DNA from: Tethya wilhelma
Lineage: Eukaryota > Porifera > Demospongiae > Tethyida > Tethyidae
DNA length: 64,000 nt
Assembly (NCBI GenBank): GCA_964030475.1
Contig: CAXIPT010000001.1
Span: forward strand, 12,721,882 to 12,785,881
Reading direction: 5' to 3'
The position numbers were made by a program, and so were the translations under genes. Positions 41,318 through 53,745 of this stretch are shown one piece after another. The notes beneath the pieces were generated by a model. It searched no databases and was not told the origin of the DNA. It saw only the letters and a list, made by a program, of their open reading frames with translations. Numbering within the stretch: the first letter of the stretch is position 1; every line of letters begins with the position of its first letter.

Positions 41318-42368
41318 CACTACACACAGTCTCTCAGAAAATAGCCTTTTTTTTTTTTTACTTTGCCCTAAAATTATCAATATCAAAGTGGAAGCAATTA
41401 AATTTAATTGGGTAGTATGTACATGACAGTACACATGTTTTACATGACAAGAGTACAGATATTTGTACTGATCGCGTCTTTAATTTGCCTGGGTGATAAT
41501 AATAATTATTATCGTATATGACCTTTGACCTCTAATACATTACTATACGGAGGGGAAAAAATTGATATTTTGCCATATCAGCCATGTTACCCACGTGAGA
41601 AAGCCGTATCAGACGTGTTATAATCATAATTTTGCTAAGTAGCATAACACCTAGAGATTGTTGTTTATACCAGTGTGATTCAGGCTTACGCTTGTGATTA
41701 ATGGCAAGATAAAATGGTGATTGTTCTGTGCACATTTTAGGTGGTCGCTTGATGACAAAAGTCCGATAGAGAGTAATGTATTAAATTTACATGACAAGAG
41801 TACAGATTTGTACTACTGGACATTATTAAATCCCTTATCGAATATCGGGAAATTTCACTCGTAAATTGCCCTAGGCATTAAACTCGTGCTTCGCACTCGT
41901 TCAGATATTTCCCGATATCGCACCGCTACTATAGCGATAAGTATATATTATCGTGTATGCATGCTAAATCACATACTTAATTATATTATTATTATTATTA
42001 TTATTAAGTGACTTACAAAGATAAATTACGTATCTAGAAATTCTTATCAAACTCATTCTTACAATATTAAAGTATAGAGAGAATCTACTTGCTAAAAATC
42101 ACTACTAGCTGAGTCAATGTTCCACAAGCATCTTTAGAAGGGTATGAATCTAATTAAGGTGTAGTTGTGGAGCAATACAGTCAGTGTGACTCTATATGAG
42201 CTGATTTGATTCATAGTAGTATAAACATGTCTTGTGAATGAGATTGCTACCCAAGCAACCAGATTGATTGACAAACAAACAGAACAGAACAGCTAAGACG
42301 AAGTGTGGCATCAAGACCATAAAATCAACCGACTTTGAAAGGAACTCGTTAATGAGCCCCACCCACTA
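41318..42368. other. Divergent intergenic region between the SIS gene and the ankyrin gene
   Basis: Holds a T-run near 41350, a (TTA)n run near 41985-42004 and AT-rich sequence. Both neighbouring genes are transcribed outward, so both promoters must be here. No specific motif stands out. Confidence 0.45.
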
Positions 42369-44226
42369 ATGGCTAAACCAGCGAAACAAAGACCAGCACT
42401 TCCATCTCTGCGTGCTTCAGAGGTACTCAATGACCTAGACAGCTTTTTGTCCGCCATTAACGACGAACAAGAAGTTGAAGACACAGTTAAACAACAATTC
42501 TACTTGGGAAAAACTTGTCAAGAATGTAAAAATGGCTCTGAACCGCCACTGTTAGAAGCAGCTACAAAGGGACATGAAAGATGCTTGAGAGAAATTCTAG
42601 CCCATGAAAAGAACTTAGATGTCACAACTATTGTGTCAGACAATGGCACTACTGCTGCTCATATTGCAGCAAGGAGAGGTGATCTTGAGAGTCTAAGAAT
42701 TGTAATCACCTTCAATGAGTCTCTGTGTAACATAGGGGATATCAGAGGAGCTACTCCTTTGCACGTGTGTGCCTACCATGGTCACCTCGACTGCCTTTCA
42801 TTTCTCATTGAGAGAAATGCCGCAGCTAATTGTCAAGATTTAGATGGAGCCACACCAATCCACTTTGCAGCTGCATCAGGTCACCTGGAGTGCTTGAGAC
42901 AGCTTGTTGAAATCGCTGGTGGGAATCCAAACCAACAAACAAACAGTGGAGAAACACCAGGTAAAACCATTGAGATATAACGGTTGTAGAAATGGTTTTA
43001 CGCCTACATCAATTTCTCTTTAGTTTATTTTGCTGCCCAAGAAGGCCATTTGGATTGTGTCTACTGGCTTGTGGAGCATGCCAATGCTGACCCTCTCATC
43101 TCCTCTAATGATGGCATGACTCCCCTACATGCAGCTGCTCAGACTGGTAGGCTCAATGTCACCCACTGGCTCGTCAGATCAGCAAAATGTCCCATCACTT
43201 CACGAACATGTGATGGAGCCACACCTGTTCACTTTGCTGCTGCCAAAGGTAAACAAAGTGGTTGGTATCTAGTAATCAGAGTCACTAGTACAATTGGAGT
43301 GGTAAGATATTTGAATGAACATGATTGATCTTAATTTTTTGTATACAGGTCATGTAGCCATATTGGAATGGATGTTGAACCATCATCTAGCAACTGGCCA
43401 TGAACAGGATGACTTTGGTGCCACTCCAGTTCATGATGCAGCTGAGCAAGGCCAACTGGAATGTCTTCATGTATTCTACAATCATTCTGTAGACCTCAAC
43501 CAGCAAGACTGTGAAAAGCTAACACCAAAGTATACCTTAATAATATTTTTATAACCCTTAAGACTAGGCACGTGTGTGACATTCATTTTTTGTTGTGTAC
43601 GCAATGTAGAGATTTAGCTGAAGAAAGAGGACACAGGGAGTGTGCTTCATTTCTCTCAAACCCAGAGAAAGCATCCCAAGTAGCCAAGAAAAAGAACCAG
43701 GCTACAAAGGTCAGCATTCAGTTCAACATACTAATGCATGCATGAATGGATGCAATGAGGTAATTTCCCTCCTAATCATAATGTAGCTTCAACATGATGC
43801 CCAATTGACTCTATTAATCACACCTAAGAATGAGAAGGACAAACCAGAAGTGAAGACAAAGAAAAGAAAGCTCTTTGGAGGGTTCAAGACTAAAAGCAAA
43901 GCTAAGGTTAGTCGTGTCTACATTACTAGAAGACATGTAATGACCAACATCGTTTCCCACTTTAGCCTAGTTCAAGTCATACAAAGCTTTAAATCTACAT
44001 CATCCTTTGATCATTCAACAACTCTACCTACATGTGTGGCACTATATACACTGTCGTGCGTACACACTGCATGTGTTTTACACACAATACTAAGTGTACT
44101 GAGTATCATTAAAAACTTTACATTTTGTATTATAATATACCCATGCAAAATAAACTAGTGTACTGTACAGCTGGTTTTCATTATTATACTATAATATTAT
44201 TGTTCATTTTGCAGAAGCTGCGTTAA
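42369..44226 (+). CDS. Ankyrin-repeat protein (espin-like layout)
   Basis: Six exons: 42369-42960, 43024-43248, 43349-43529, 43610-43709, 43787-43906, 44215-44226; all junctions in phase, stop TAA at 44224. Residues 1-75 are a non-repeat head; then about eight ankyrin repeats with clean consensus turns (GTTAAHIAARRGDLESL, GATPLHVCAYHGHLDCL, GATPIHFAAASGHLECL, GMTPLHAAAQTGRLNVT, GATPVHFAAAKG, GATPVHDAAEQGQLECL). The tail is short and very basic (KTKKRKLFGGFKTKSKAK). The repeat style with GATPxHFAAAxGH resembles espin, an actin-bundling protein, but no actin-binding module is visible, so the function is open. Divergent from the SIS gene, convergent with RGS. Confidence 0.88.
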
Positions 44227-44648
44227 TGCTATAATTATATAGATATGTGTATACAACCACACTATGACACACACACAATAAGACCCCCTGGGAAGAACAC
44301 ACGATATGAAACTCATTGTGACGTTGCTCACACAGAAATTCATTATTGCAACAAAATTATTGATTTTTAGTCACACAATCTTGATATTCATAGCAACATA
44401 AAATTCACACTTACACACGTCACACACAATATAGACAGTCGCGTATAGCCAGACACAAAACATGCATGGTGTAAAGAGTAGGAGAAAATGGAGTGATTGA
44501 TACATGGAGGTAGCGTACAAAAATAACATCATTCATGTTGATTTCACACAAACATACACAGACACACACAAACACACACAAACTGTCATAACACACAAAC
44601 AAAAAACAGCAGTTGTGTCAATGCTATCACATCACTCTCCATCTAGAT
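44227..44648. other. Convergent 3' region between ankyrin gene and RGS
   Basis: CA-rich low-complexity stretches (about 44265-44280 and 44555-44600) and AT-rich sequence; expected to hold both 3' UTRs. No exon seen. Confidence 0.5.
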
Positions 44649-45943
44649 CTATTGACTAGCAGTAGAGTGAACACTCTCCACACTGGTGACAACCTTTAAC
44701 CCCCCAGCTCCTGCCATAGGGTGGTCAATAGATTCAAATTCAAAAGCTCCAGTCTTAGGGGATTTCCCCAAACCAAACACAGGGACCTGTAGAATCTCTC
44801 TCTTCTGGCTTGATAGGTCGTTGGACATACTGTTGCTCTGGTGGATGTTCCCATTAGCACCTGAGGTGCCATTTTCACCCCCAGGTGGAGAGAAAGGCTC
44901 ACCCGTTGTCATACTAGAGGCAGGGAGAGAGAGAAGTGAAGGGGAGGGGTAAAACAATTTGTGTGGCCCAAAACATTCTTAACAAGAGGCAATGTGCTCT
45001 TTCATATAATTATGGTACATGAGACTAATGATAAACTGTACTTACAGAGCAGCCATGCCATATTTCTTCCATTTTGACGGGCCAACTTTATCAGCATCAT
45101 CGCTCAGCTGATGCAGGTCATCAGCACTGTATGACATTGGCACGGCACTATCCAACATCAATTGCATAGGCATGGATGGAGGATTCTCTTCAAACACTTG
45201 GTCCAACACAGAACCATTTGAGGTGAGCCGACTGGTGCGCCCAGGACCAGTTGTGTTAGGAGCAGATACTCTCCTCTGACGAACTCTGTCTGTTGCGATT
45301 AGCTTGGTTGGATTAGGGGCAGTGATGGCATCAATGAAAGCTTCGGTGTAGGCTGAGGTTCGCTTGCTGCCAAACGTGAAGTCCTGGTTACTGTAGCTAG
45401 TGGCCAGGATGATGTCATCAACAGAACCAGAACCAGTGGAGCTCATCTTGCGAGAGATACTCAGCTGTTAGTGTGTGGGTGCGGTGAGGTGGAGAGTACA
45501 CCCAGTCACAGACAGTACATTAAGGTCATAGGAAGTGACTAATGGATGCACAATCACAGTACTTACGAGTAGAGCACTGGTAGGTTACTACTCCCTCCCA
45601 CTCACCTGTCTCCTGGTGTATCTCTGGGGTAGACAAGGGCTGATCCCAGTGGCATCTTTGGTGCCAGCATTCAGCTTGGTCTTCCTCGGGCCATGTTGAA
45701 ACCTTGAGAAGAACCCTCTGCCACCATGGTCCAGCATCTTGCCACCCTTTAACAGCTCCTGGTACTCCTTGGACTTCAAGAATCGAGGGTAAATGTCATT
45801 CTGCATCAGACGGTAGATCTGCTCTTGAGCAGCAGTGAAGGCATATCTTGAAGGATCCACTACATCTCTCTCCACCTCACTCTGAACATTGGCACTGACA
45901 TTAACCTCACTGGAAGCCCCTCTTTGTAGGAACTCACTGTGTG

Positions 45944-46021
<78 letters not shown>

Positions 46022-46749
46022 NNNNNNNNNNNNNNNNNNNNNNNNNNNNNNNNNNNNNNNNNNNNNNNNNNNNNNNNNNNNNNNNNNNNNNNNNNNNNNN
46101 NNNNNNNNNNNNNNNNNNNNNNNNNNNNNNNNNNNNNNNNNNNNNNNNNNNNNNNNNNNNNNNNNNNNNNNNNNNNNNNNNNNNNNNNNNNNNNNNNNNN
46201 NNNNNNNNNNNNNNNNNNNNNNNNNNNNNNNNNNNNNNNNNNNNNNNNNNNNNNNNNNNNNNNNNNNNNNNNNNNNNNNNNNNNNNNNNNNNNNNNNNNN
46301 NNNNNNNNNNNNNNNNNNNNNNNNNNNNNNNNNNNNNNNNNNNNNNNNNNNNNNNNNNNNNNNNNNNNNNNNNNNNNNNNNNNNNNNNNNNNNNNNNNNN
46401 NNNNNNNNNNNNNNNNNNNNNNNNNNNNNNNNNNNNNNNNNNNNNNNNNNNNNNNNNNNNNNNNNNNNNNNNNNNNNNNNNNNNNNNNNNNNNNNNNNNN
46501 NNNNNNNNNNNNNNNNNNNNNNNNNNNNNNNNNNNNNNNNNNNNNNNNNNNNNNNNNNNNNNNNNNNNNNNNNNNNNNNNNNNNNNNNNNNNNNNNNNNN
46601 NNNNNNNNNNNNNNNNNNNNNNNNNNNNNNNNNNNNNNNNNNNNNNNNNNNNNNNNNNNNNNNNNNNNNNNNNNNNNNNNNNNNNNNNNNNNNNNNNNNN
46701 NNNNNNNNNNNNNNNNNNNNNNNNNNNNNNNNNNNNNNNNNNNNNNNNN

Positions 46750-46786
<37 letters not shown>

Positions 46787-49700
46787 GAATGAGTGTATAC
46801 AATGCAAGCACCTTGTACGTGTGTTAGCAAAAGTACAGTACAAGTAATTTACTGTACAATAATTGCTAATAGAGGATAAACAAGGTGTCCTTAACACAAT
46901 TAACAAACTTCCACATACATTAGAAGTGGATAGAGTGGAAGTGTTTCAATTAAAGTACTCACAATGATCTGTCCAGAGTCCACAGTGTTGAGTCTCCAGA
47001 CACCCAAGGGTTGCTGGGAAACGGCTGAGTCAACATTGGATCAAACTCGTCATACTTCTTCACAAAGTTCACAATACTGAAACACAAACACATGTGGTCA
47101 TGAGTACCAAAATGAACGCCGACCACAGTTGACCATCACTGATCAGAGCCTAGCTAAGTATTTGCTCTCCAGGATGAATAGACCTACCCTTCAAGTGAAG
47201 TTGATAAGCGGACTCTGGTTCTCTTTGTGGCAGACTGAAGGTGTAGAATTTCTGCTCTTAAAGTTTTCTTTGTCCATTCCTGAAATAGTATTATTTAACA
47301 ATTTTAAATAAAGCACACCAACCATCATGTACTAAGTCTTACCGGTCGTTGATACTTGACTCTCTCCATACAGAGTCTGGTTAGAGTAGAGTCACTCACA
47401 CGGCTCTCTCCTGGCTGTAAGAATGAAACACATACAACATTGGTGCCCGTGTGCAGTTATTGATAGCTATATAATTATTTTTACCCTCAACTCAGCCATA
47501 ATACTTCCGAACTCACAAAATTAATGTACATTATGGACAGCAGGTATGTTAATTAAATTAGTTCCACATTCCATCATTTTACTGCACAGCAGAAATGTAT
47601 GGTGGTTCACAAGACAATTTCTTAATGAATTCCATGTATTCTTACTGATCCACGAATATAACCTCTCCATGCACTTCATGCTCTTAATAGAATTCCATTT
47701 TCACTAACTCAAGTCTAGGATAGTTCAAGCCATTATGTTAAATGAAAAATTTGTTGGTTTTACATAAAAAGCCAATACCAGAGGGCCACTTCAGAAACAT
47801 CACAGAGAACACTACTACTAATCTACATCAACTTGTACACATACATACTACATGTACGCAGAAGAAGGAAGGACAGTTGATGTCAACTTACAGGTGGTCT
47901 GTGAAGCCTCCAAAAGGCCTCCTCTTGACTTCCAATGATAACTTTGGCCACTCTCTTCTGCTCACGAAACACCCTACATTGGATGAAGTGTGCTGGGATC
48001 ACTGGCAGTACAGTATCAAGACACCAAAGGGTGATACTAGCTGGCCATGGTCAATCAATGCTACTATGATGGCTCCCATTCTGGTGAACTGGTACAGAGA
48101 GAGAGACCCAGTTCACCATGTACCCCTAACCCTATGCAATAACCAACAGAATGAAGTACACTACAAACCATGAATCCATTGATGGACATACAAGTTTCAA
48201 CTCTCTTTATTGTCACTATTCATTCCCATATGTTTGTCTAGGGAGTCTATTGAGAGTGGGCTAGTTTTGATGTCAACCAGTGGGAGTTGTACTGCTATGA
48301 GATACATTGGGGAGCTAGAATGGTCACTACAAATGTGTGCATACACATTGAGGGTCTAACAAAGGTGATGTTCAAAACAGAAGTAATAAAGCACAGAATT
48401 AAATGTGCGTTAAAAAGCACTCGCTAGTACCAGAAAAAAAACTGATAGTCACGAGTCCCATTTTGAGAGAGTAGAAGTTGGTAGACTAGCCAGGTAGACA
48501 ATCTGTTCCACACACACTGTTCAATCTCTTTGTACTTTTGTTGCGAAGATAAATGCCTTAGCTATACATCAAAGACTATTTTCAAGCGTTAATGAGTACA
48601 AAAGCTCCACATACGAGGAAGTCTACCTCAATAGTACTCTGCTATAGTTATTCCAATGAGGATATGGACCAGAGAGACCACACTCTATGTCGAAACTGGT
48701 GGTATTCAATAAAAATAACAACCAGTTGATATAATGTCGATGGAATATATCCCTTGTCAATTGCACTATCCTTTTATCAATTGAACACTTTCACAGATAG
48801 CAGCTACGAATGGTAATGAACTGTATGCAATAAGCTATCCTTGAGTATCAAACTAATACCTACTGAACTGATTAGCCCTCAATTATCTAGAGATTTTATC
48901 AAACTGAAGATGTTGCATAGCATAGGTTTTAGTACATGTAGATAATTGAAAACTCCTCTGTGTTTCACTATGTCACAATTATTGGTAAGTAATTAATTTG
49001 TATATCAAATCAACCAACATTGACTCCAAACCTTCCTACAGCACTATATGCCACTAGTGTACAGTAACTTTACAGAGAAGTTTTAAAAATAAAGATTCTC
49101 TTGTAACATTTTCACTTTCAGAGCTGAGCATTCTGCAATCCATTTTGTTTTTACGGAAAATTTTACAAAATAAAAACATTTATGAGAGGCCAGTGATCTA
49201 TGAAAGCTAAATGAAACTTTCCCATTGTACAAGAGACACTTGGGAAATCAACAACATGCACTGAACAAAACTGTAGACATCTATAAGTTCCACGAGAGGC
49301 TGAAATAAGTATATTAAAAGGCTTATTAGAACAACGCTTCAGAAATTAGCATTTTATATTCTTATTCTAATGACCAGACAATCATAATTATTACAACTGT
49401 ACAACAGCACTGCAATCCTATACTGTAGACTCACAACACCGACTCTCCCCTTCGACCTTAATACACTTCACCATGATGCACATCAGCAAAACAGAAACAC
49501 ACAACACTTCTATGCTTAAGTAACATATACTATTACAGAGAGCAACCAAGTGAGCTTTCTCCTATGAATTTCAGCTGAGGTTTAAAATACACTAGATGTA
49601 CAACATAGAATAATCTAAACATTAGAGAAAGGAAATTCATTCCAACAACAATACAACTCAGCCAGCAACTCTAGCTACACAACTCACTTTACATCAACCT

Positions 49701-51324
49701 CAGCCTTCTCTGCAATGGATCTCCACTCCTTTGCTAGTCTTAGCTTCAACTTGTGAAGGTTGTTCAACTCGTAGTCTAGTAATCTTATACGATGTTTGCT
49801 TCGAAGGACCTGCTTTACTAGGTACACACCTGAGAGAGAAAGCAATACACATGACATTCCATGTGTGGCTTATTGATTAAACTATGTCAGCACATAGTAC
49901 AAAGACTGACCATATTCATAGTCTGTATCAACAGGGTTCTGTGATGGCCAGTAGTACGGTGTCTATGATGCATGCGGGTTTGTGTGTGCGTGTGAGTAAT
50001 GTGGAAGTGATCTTATGTGCTCACAAGTACAAGCTACAGAACAACAAAACAAACCTGAAATCTGTAAAGTGTGCCATCATCTCTAACTGGTACATCTAGA
50101 CCTTCCACACAAAAGAAGAACCCATGTCGACCAAGAAGACTGGCCAAATGAATGGCCTCATCTATAGCATTGAAGACAATTGATGAATGTACACACACTC
50201 TGAATAACAAAACAGGATTGTGAACCATTGCTACCATACCAACGTGATGAACCCATTTCTCATTAATGCTCATGTAAATCAATTGTTCTACTTAACATCA
50301 ACTTACAGAACATTACAACTGAATTGTAAGCATGTATTACTCACTCAAAGAAGAGACTCACTTTTTGATCGAATATCAAGGTTCTTCATCAGCCACGTTA
50401 CCATGTCAGAGCCTGAAAGGAGAATACATCAGCTAATTTTCCTCCAGATAGTAGGAGCAGAGCTAACCCATGCATTATAGTCAAGAGTACAGGAACAATA
50501 CCAATACCATATTTGAGTGATATATAAAAGACATGGAAACCACTAAAGACTTACTTGTCTCTCAGAGCTAAGAAGTAATAAATTACACCAGTATTTATAT
50601 AATGGGCCATACATATTCAATGGGTAAATGTGCAGACAATTATTGATAGTGATCATGTTACCTGTAAATGCAGAAGGGATAGCAGAAATGAGTCTTCGTT
50701 TGTAGGACTTTATGGGCACCCCATGATCAGAATGAAGCATCTTCTGTACGACAGCTTGCATCTGTGTCAAATACATCATGAGCATATGTGAGGATGTGTG
50801 TGTGTGTGTGTGTATTCATGTGACACTCAACACAAAGCAAATTGGCTTCCTTGTAGCACCGCCAGTGTAAACTGGCAGAAAAATGTGAGTACACATAATT
50901 TATGGAATCAAGATCAAGAGGCACCATACTAGGAGTGAATCATTACCACCATTGTTTTGTCCATTGTCACTGAAGGACACATGCATGGATATATATATAT
51001 ACTGCCTGTACCAGCCTGCACCTGCACACCACATCTACTGGTACGTGTGATCGTTCTCACCAGTGAATATCATCCTGATCCACATGGTCTACTTCACAAC
51101 GGTTGAACCCATGGTCATAAACTATTTAGCACTAGAGTACAGTTATAATAGCCTACCCTGTCATATATAGGAACAGAGTTGGTGTTCTTAGCTGGTCTCT
51201 CCACTTTGTGACTCGTTGCCCAATGTAGAGGTGCTGTGGCATTAGTGAATGCACTGTTGAGCAATTTTGTCGGTAGAGTAGCTCTGCGTGGGTCTCTCCC
51301 GAGGTCTGCTTTCGATCGACTCAT
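44649..51324 (-). CDS. RGS7-like: R7-family regulator of G-protein signalling (DEP-GGL-RGS)
   Basis: Exons (minus): 51324-51157, 50761-50662, 50412-50362, 50161-50055, 49962-49911, 49829-49688, 47973-47892, 47414-47343, 47279-47188, 47076-46963, [gap], 45936-45606, 45464-45046, 44913-44649. Phases agree at every readable junction. DEP domain: VPIKSYKRRLISAIPSAF, GSDMVTWLMKNLDI, EAIHLASLLGRHGFFF, DDGTLYRFQ, PYYWPSQN. Helical R7 linker: EEAFWRLHRPP. GGL domain for G beta 5 binding ends DPMLTQPFPSNPWVSGD. RGS box second half: YAFTAAQEQIYRLMQNDIYP, YQELL; the first half must lie in the N run 46022-46749. A ~255-residue Ser/Pro-rich C-terminal extension follows. R7 RGS proteins accelerate GTP hydrolysis on Gi/o alpha. 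Head-to-head with RhoGDI. Confidence 0.93.
45938..46782. repeat. (GT)n / N gap inside the RGS gene
   Basis: (GT)n from 45939 to 46021, N from 46022 to 46749, then (GT)n to about 46782. On the minus strand the CA repeat ends as CACAG and is the 3' splice site of the RGS-box exon at 45936. Open frames that cross the N run are artefacts. Confidence 0.95.
47974..49687 (-). other. Large RGS intron, no internal feature seen
   Basis: The 1.7 kb between the linker exon and the DEP-distal exon is AT-rich. A plus-strand open frame at its left end (47742-48173) is only the antisense of the 47892-47973 exon and intron. Confidence 0.5.
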
Positions 51325-51840
51325 TTCCGAAACCCCACTATAACTTCCCGCGGCCCTTACGATAGTACAGTATATGAGAATACTATAAACAGCATGCACA
51401 GATCACTGAACTGTGAGTACAAACTTCTTTGTGCTCAGGTCCTGCAAATCCCGGAAACGGCCATGATATCACCCAGAAATACTTCTAAATTGAGCTCACC
51501 CGACCACGCCCCTAGTAGTTGGCGCATGCCCAGCATTGGTGGTCAATTAGGCAGTTACCTTTTTGGGACTGTAAGGGTCAGCGAGTCGATCGAACTTAAG
51601 AAGAGACTGCAAGTGAGTTTCTCACTCAGCTTTGTTGTATATGTGGGTATAAGTTGAACAGATATATCCATAACCACAAAGAAATACATACTAAGCTTAT
51701 TTGCTACGTGGTATAATTTGCTTACCCCCTCGAGGTCTAGGGGCTAGGCACAAGTCTATTTCGAAGTCTGAGTTCAAGTGTGTGTACTAATTATCTTGTT
51801 CTTATGCTTTGATGTTTGTGTCTTATAATTTTCTGAAGGT
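51325..51840. promoter_or_regulatory. Divergent promoter of RGS and RhoGDI copy 3, chimeric
   Basis: 51325-51468 matches the copy 1 side (28923-29075) and 51475-51840 matches the copy 2 promoter (32703-33072). The switch occurs where the two promoters are themselves similar (CTAAATTGAG). The sequence breaks at the n at 51841, before the RhoGDI ATG. Confidence 0.75.
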
Positions 51841-52086
51841 NTTCTGCTCTCATGCAATCTCTCTTTCCCGCTCATGAGGTGTTCATCCCTCCATTCAGGA
51901 GGTTGGTGGCCATGACACGTGTATTATGTAATGGCACTGAAACTATAATTGCTGTGGTAGATCTATAAAGATAGAATATGTATAAGATTACATACAATAA
52001 TTACTAAGTGTTAATAATTATTGTGTATTTAACTTTAATCTTTTTATTTTTTGAAATTATGATGTGTGTTGAATTGAGAGGAACAT

Positions 52087-52320
52087 TAAAATCCAATACA
52101 CATAATTATGGTGTGTGTGTGCGTGTGCGTGTGTGTGTGTGTGTGCGTGTGATAGTTCTTATTTGGGAGAGCCTGAGTGAGACCCATTGTAACAAAAAAT
52201 TATTGAAGCAAGTGTAATACATGCACACAATGTCATGACATTCACCTAACCAAGAAAAAACTAGTCAATGCTTGAATTACATGAAGACACACACACACAC
52301 ACACACACAAAAAAAAAAAA
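52087..52320. repeat. Short (GT)n and (CA)n/poly(A) tracts in RhoGDI 3 intron
   Basis: GT-rich 52111-52150 and CA 52286-52309 followed by an A run. From about 52145 onward the block is colinear and near-identical with 34523-37031. Confidence 0.85.
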
Positions 52321-53745
52321 CAACGAAAAAGCAAGAAAAAAATTAGGACATCTAGGGTGCATGTGACTTATGTTTGCTATTTCTATTTACATGCAAAGGT
52401 AGCAAACAAGTGCTCTGGCTATGGTCCACCAGCACTGAATGTCAAAAATCAGTTATTCTTACACTTTCTGCAAGTTAGTTGCTGCTTCATTTGTCAGAAA
52501 TAGCTGGATCAAAATGAAACACACTGTACACATATATTTCTTCTCAAGACAACTCGAGATTTCTACTGATAATTCAGTTCACTGAGTTAGTTACATTGAG
52601 CAATGACCTTGTGCATACCCTCTACAGCAACCTTGTGCGTGAAAATTGTGAACAGTTTGCACAGGCTCGCCCCACAATGTTTCCATCTGACTACCATATA
52701 GCTAGAAATTTTCAGGAGCATAAATTACGCAGTCTTCACAGATCAAATGCAATCCTAGAAATTTTTCCACGAAAATTTTTGTCAATTACGTACGATTTTG
52801 TACACATGAGCGCACTTGGCTGACAGTTTCATCAATGCTTACATCCTTAAAATGAACAATCCCATAGCTCTCTATTTAGCTAGCGCTAGTTCCCTTAAAA
52901 ACTACCCAATCCTCACAGACTTCTTTTGCAGAACGTACCACCATATAGTCAGTCTAGTCAGTCATTAAAGCAGACCCAACTTGCCGATGAAAGGAGACCA
53001 ATTAACTGCATAGTAGCCTCTAATACAAGACTGAAACTCATAGACTTCCATCAGCTGGGGGTGCCTGATAGGTTTAGACATAGCACTTGTGGTCATGCCC
53101 TACTCAGGTGGCTGAGGTAACAGGTGACTATTGAACCTCAAAAATAAAAATTATGAAAACTTTGAGGATGATCAAACCGAAAAAAATTTACTCCTTGAAA
53201 ACTTTTAGCTTTACTCCTCAAAAATTTGTAGGTATAATCAGCTGTGTGGCCCAGGTGGGTCTAGACTGGCTCCAGGGAATGGCCATTTGTACGGCTTCAC
53301 ATTTTCGCTTAGTGCACAGGCAACCTGCTTGACCATCTAGGCATGACCCCGTGTGGGAGCGAAAATGGTTTTAGTGTGCGTGTGTGTGTTCCAGTGGATT
53401 GTAATAGTCCAGAGATAAGATAATTTGATAATTTGTAAGCTTTCCTAGTATGCTATCTATCCATAGTTAGGCCTTGAAGCCTGCCATACATACCCACAGC
53501 AATAGCAGAAAATTATCTTACAGGGGGTACCTAGCAGAAGGCATGGTGAAACATGAAAGAGCCTTAAAGCTTCCAGAAACACACTTAGCATTATGCATAG
53601 AAACATGTATTTCTCAACAACTAACAGTTTCAGGACAAGCCAGTCTATGTTGAGGTGGTTTCATTTCTACATCCATTCTACATCTACCTCTGATGTAATT
53701 CACATGACCAATTTTATTGAGTTTGTAAACTTTTGTTTTGCACAG

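Noticed and set aside
45588..46906. Long open frames (280-400 codons) across the N run on both strands
   Set aside because: They are made of CA/GT dipeptide repeats and unknown bases. Only 45936-45606 within them is a real exon, supported by RGS similarity and splice sites.
47742..48173. 143-codon plus-strand open frame
   Set aside because: Antisense to the RGS linker exon 47973-47892, which has better evidence (EEAFWRLHRPP and phase).
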